Below the pieces are notes generated by a model. The model saw only the letters and a program-made list of their open reading frames with translations. It did not search any database and had not been told where the DNA came from. Of a stretch of DNA of 15,765 bases, positions 14,293 through 15,765 are shown piece by piece. Within the stretch, counting starts at the first letter, position 1, and each line of letters opens with the position of its first letter. The stretch comes from Spirochaetota bacterium (GTDB lineage: Bacteria > Spirochaetota > Spirochaetia > DTKZ01). The translations under genes and the position numbers were made by a program. Where the stretch lies: NCBI GenBank assembly GCA_029562045.1, contig JAKQWJ010000176.1, positions 1 to 15,765 on the forward strand, in the 5' to 3' direction.

Positions 14293-15765
14293 ATGGACAC
14301 CATCGTCATCAAAGGCGCCCGGGAGCACAACCTCAAGAACATCGATCTCGAGCTTCCCCGGGGAAAACTCATCGTCATCTCCGGGGCCAGCGGCTCGGGA
14401 AAGTCGTCCCTGGCCTTCGACACCATCTTCGCCGAGGGGCAGCGGCGTTACGTGGAATCCCTCTCCGCCTACGCCCGGCAGTTCCTGGGCCGTCTGGACA
14501 AGCCCGACCTGGACTACATCGAGGGTCTCTCCCCGGCCATCTCCATCGAACAGAAGACCGCCCACCGGAACCCCCGCTCCACCGTGGGAACGGTGACGGA
14601 GATCTTCGATTACCTGCGCCTGCTGTACGCCCGGGTGGGAACCGCCCATTGCCCTTCCTGCGGCCGGGTCATCCGGGAGCAGTCGGTGGACCAGATTCTT
14701 GATGTGCTGCTCCAGTACCCGGAAGGGACCCGGCTCATGATCCTCGCCCCCATGGTGCGGGGAAGAAAGGGGGAACACCAGAGGATACTGGCCGATGCCG
14801 CCCGGGACGGCTTCGTCAGGGCCCGGATCGACGGCGTGGTCCACGCCCTGGACGAGGCTCCCGGACTGGATAAAAACCGGGCGCACCGGATCGAGATCGT
14901 CATAGACCGGGTGCTGGTGGCGCCGGATAACCGGAAACGCATCGCCGACAGCGTGGAGACGGCCCTGGAAACCTCCGGCGGCAGCCTCATCGCCCTCCGC
15001 ATCGACGAGGGGGGGGAACGGGAGGAGTTCTTCTCCCGGCGCAGCGCCTGCCCCGACTGCGGGATAAGCCTGCCGGAGCTGCAGCCCCGGCTCTTCTCCT
15101 TCAACAACCCCCAGGGGGCCTGCCCGGCATGCACGGGGCTGGGCATAACCCTGGAGTTCGACCCGGAACTCGTGATGCCGGACAGGAGCCTCTCCTTCAA
15201 CGACGGAGGCATCCCCCCTTACAACCCCGAGTCCGCCTGGCACCGGAGCCGCTTCGAATCCCTGGCCCGGCATTTCGGGTTCAGCCTGGACACGCCTTTG
15301 GGGTCCCTGCCCGAGAGGGTGCTGCAGGCCCTGCTGCACGGCACCGAGGAGCCGGTCCCGGTCTCCTACGTCAACCGGGAGGGCACGGGGCGTTTTGAGT
15401 ACAATGCCCCCTTCCGGGGGATCCTGGACGATCTGAAGCGGCGCTACCTGGAGTCCACCTCCGAGGGGGTCAAGGAGGGCCTGGAAAAATTCATGTCCCG
15501 CAAACCCTGCGAAGCCTGCGGGGGCCGGCGGCTGCGCCCGGAGGCCCTGGCGGTCACGGTGGGGGACCGGAATATCCACGAAGTCTCCTGTCTCTCCGTG
15601 GGGGAGGCTCTGCGCTTTTTCGACACCCTGGAGCTGGACGAAACCCGGCGCAAGATTTCCCGGCAGATCCTCAAGGAGATCAGCGCCCGGCTGGGCTTCA
15701 TGAAAAGCGTGGGCCTGGAGTACCTTACCCTGGAGCGGAAGGCCTCCACCCTGTCCGGCGGCGAG
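14293..15765 (+). CDS. uvrA: Excinuclease ABC subunit A, 3'-truncated by window edge
   Basis: The damage-sensing ATPase of nucleotide excision repair, which works as a dimer and loads UvrB. 491 codons are present of about 940. ATG 14293 begins with the family pattern I-x-I-K-G-A-R-E-H-N-L-K-N. Walker A GASGSGKSS (K37) follows, then YARQFLGRLDKPD, the Cys pair of CPSCG, the zinc module CPDC...CPAC with its FSFNNPQGACPAC loop, and a second pair in CEACGGRRL. The ABC signature LSGGE falls at the very last codons, so the first ATPase half is nearly complete and the second half lies outside. No stop occurs in this frame to base 15765. It starts 3 bases after the TPR gene and no clear Shine-Dalgarno is visible, so translation may depend on coupling. 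Confidence 0.97.
   Translation, partial: MDTIVIKGAREHNLKNIDLELPRGKLIVISGASGSGKSSLAFDTIFAEGQRRYVESLSAYARQFLGRLDKPDLDYIEGLSPAISIEQKTAHRNPRSTVGTVTEIFDYLRLLYARVGTAHCPSCGRVIREQSVDQILDVLLQYPEGTRLMILAPMVRGRKGEHQRILADAARDGFVRARIDGVVHALDEAPGLDKNRAHRIEIVIDRVLVAPDNRKRIADSVETALETSGGSLIALRIDEGGEREEFFSRRSACPDCGISLPELQPRLFSFNNPQGACPACTGLGITLEFDPELVMPDRSLSFNDGGIPPYNPESAWHRSRFESLARHFGFSLDTPLGSLPERVLQALLHGTEEPVPVSYVNREGTGRFEYNAPFRGILDDLKRRYLESTSEGVKEGLEKFMSRKPCEACGGRRLRPEALAVTVGDRNIHEVSCLSVGEALRFFDTLELDETRRKISRQILKEISARLGFMKSVGLEYLTLERKASTLSGGE

Noticed and set aside
11803..15579. A 1258-residue reverse-strand open frame across atpK, ispG, the repeat protein and uvrA
   Set aside because: It is antisense to well-supported genes, has low-complexity Gly/Pro/Arg/His composition and no recognisable domain; long antisense frames are expected at this GC content.
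1..15765. CRISPR arrays, tRNA or rRNA genes, insertion sequences
   Set aside because: No regularly spaced repeats, no cloverleaf-like gene and no transposase motif were seen in either strand.

Overview
The window is a compact, high-GC (clearly above 60% by eye) bacterial chromosome segment with every recognisable gene on the + strand. The best guess for the organism is a member of the Spirochaetota. It carries a V-type ATPase cluster in the order E, DUF2764, A, B, D, I, K, which is the arrangement known from treponemes and relatives, and it has a lipoprotein gene beside it. Bacteroidota share much of this order, so the phylum call is an inference; confidence is about 0.6.

Layout. Positions 1-3964 hold a tightly coupled run: the 3' part of murI (glutamate racemase), rsgA (small-subunit maturation GTPase) and mutS2 (MutS-like ATPase with a C-terminal Smr domain). 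Both junctions are 4-base stop/start overlaps. Positions 3965-4354 are the only loosely packed stretch. It contains a possible 71-residue membrane peptide and a GC-rich hairpin. A lipoprotein of unknown function follows at 4355-4978. A short AT-rich gap (about 5010-5122) carries the best promoter candidate in the window, immediately before the V-ATPase operon. That operon (5123-12297) encodes subunits E, a DUF2764 protein, A, B, D, I and K, with gaps of 3-21 bases or overlaps throughout. After 39 bases comes ispG (4-hydroxy-3-methylbut-2-enyl diphosphate synthase of the MEP isoprenoid pathway). As given, ispG is interrupted by a frameshift near 12979. A secreted repeat-type protein overlaps the ispG stop, and the 5' two-thirds of the excinuclease gene uvrA runs off the right edge.

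How the genes fit together. The V-ATPase genes specify a catalytic A/B head, a central stalk D, a peripheral stalk E, the membrane subunit I and the proteolipid ring K. No recognisable C, F or G/H gene is present, so the DUF2764 protein is the natural candidate for one of the missing stalk parts. The ring subunit K retains the Thr-Gln...Gln...Glu ligand set of the Enterococcus hirae sodium ring, which suggests Na+ coupling. The flanking genes are housekeeping functions: peptidoglycan precursor supply, ribosome assembly, DNA repair and isoprenoid synthesis.

I saw no mobile element, CRISPR array, RNA gene or defence system, and nothing that looks like a wholly new system. The points most worth checking are the ispG frameshift, the missing V-ATPase stalk subunits with DUF2764 in their place, the sodium-type ring motif, and the small membrane ORF and lipoprotein placed before the ATPase promoter.
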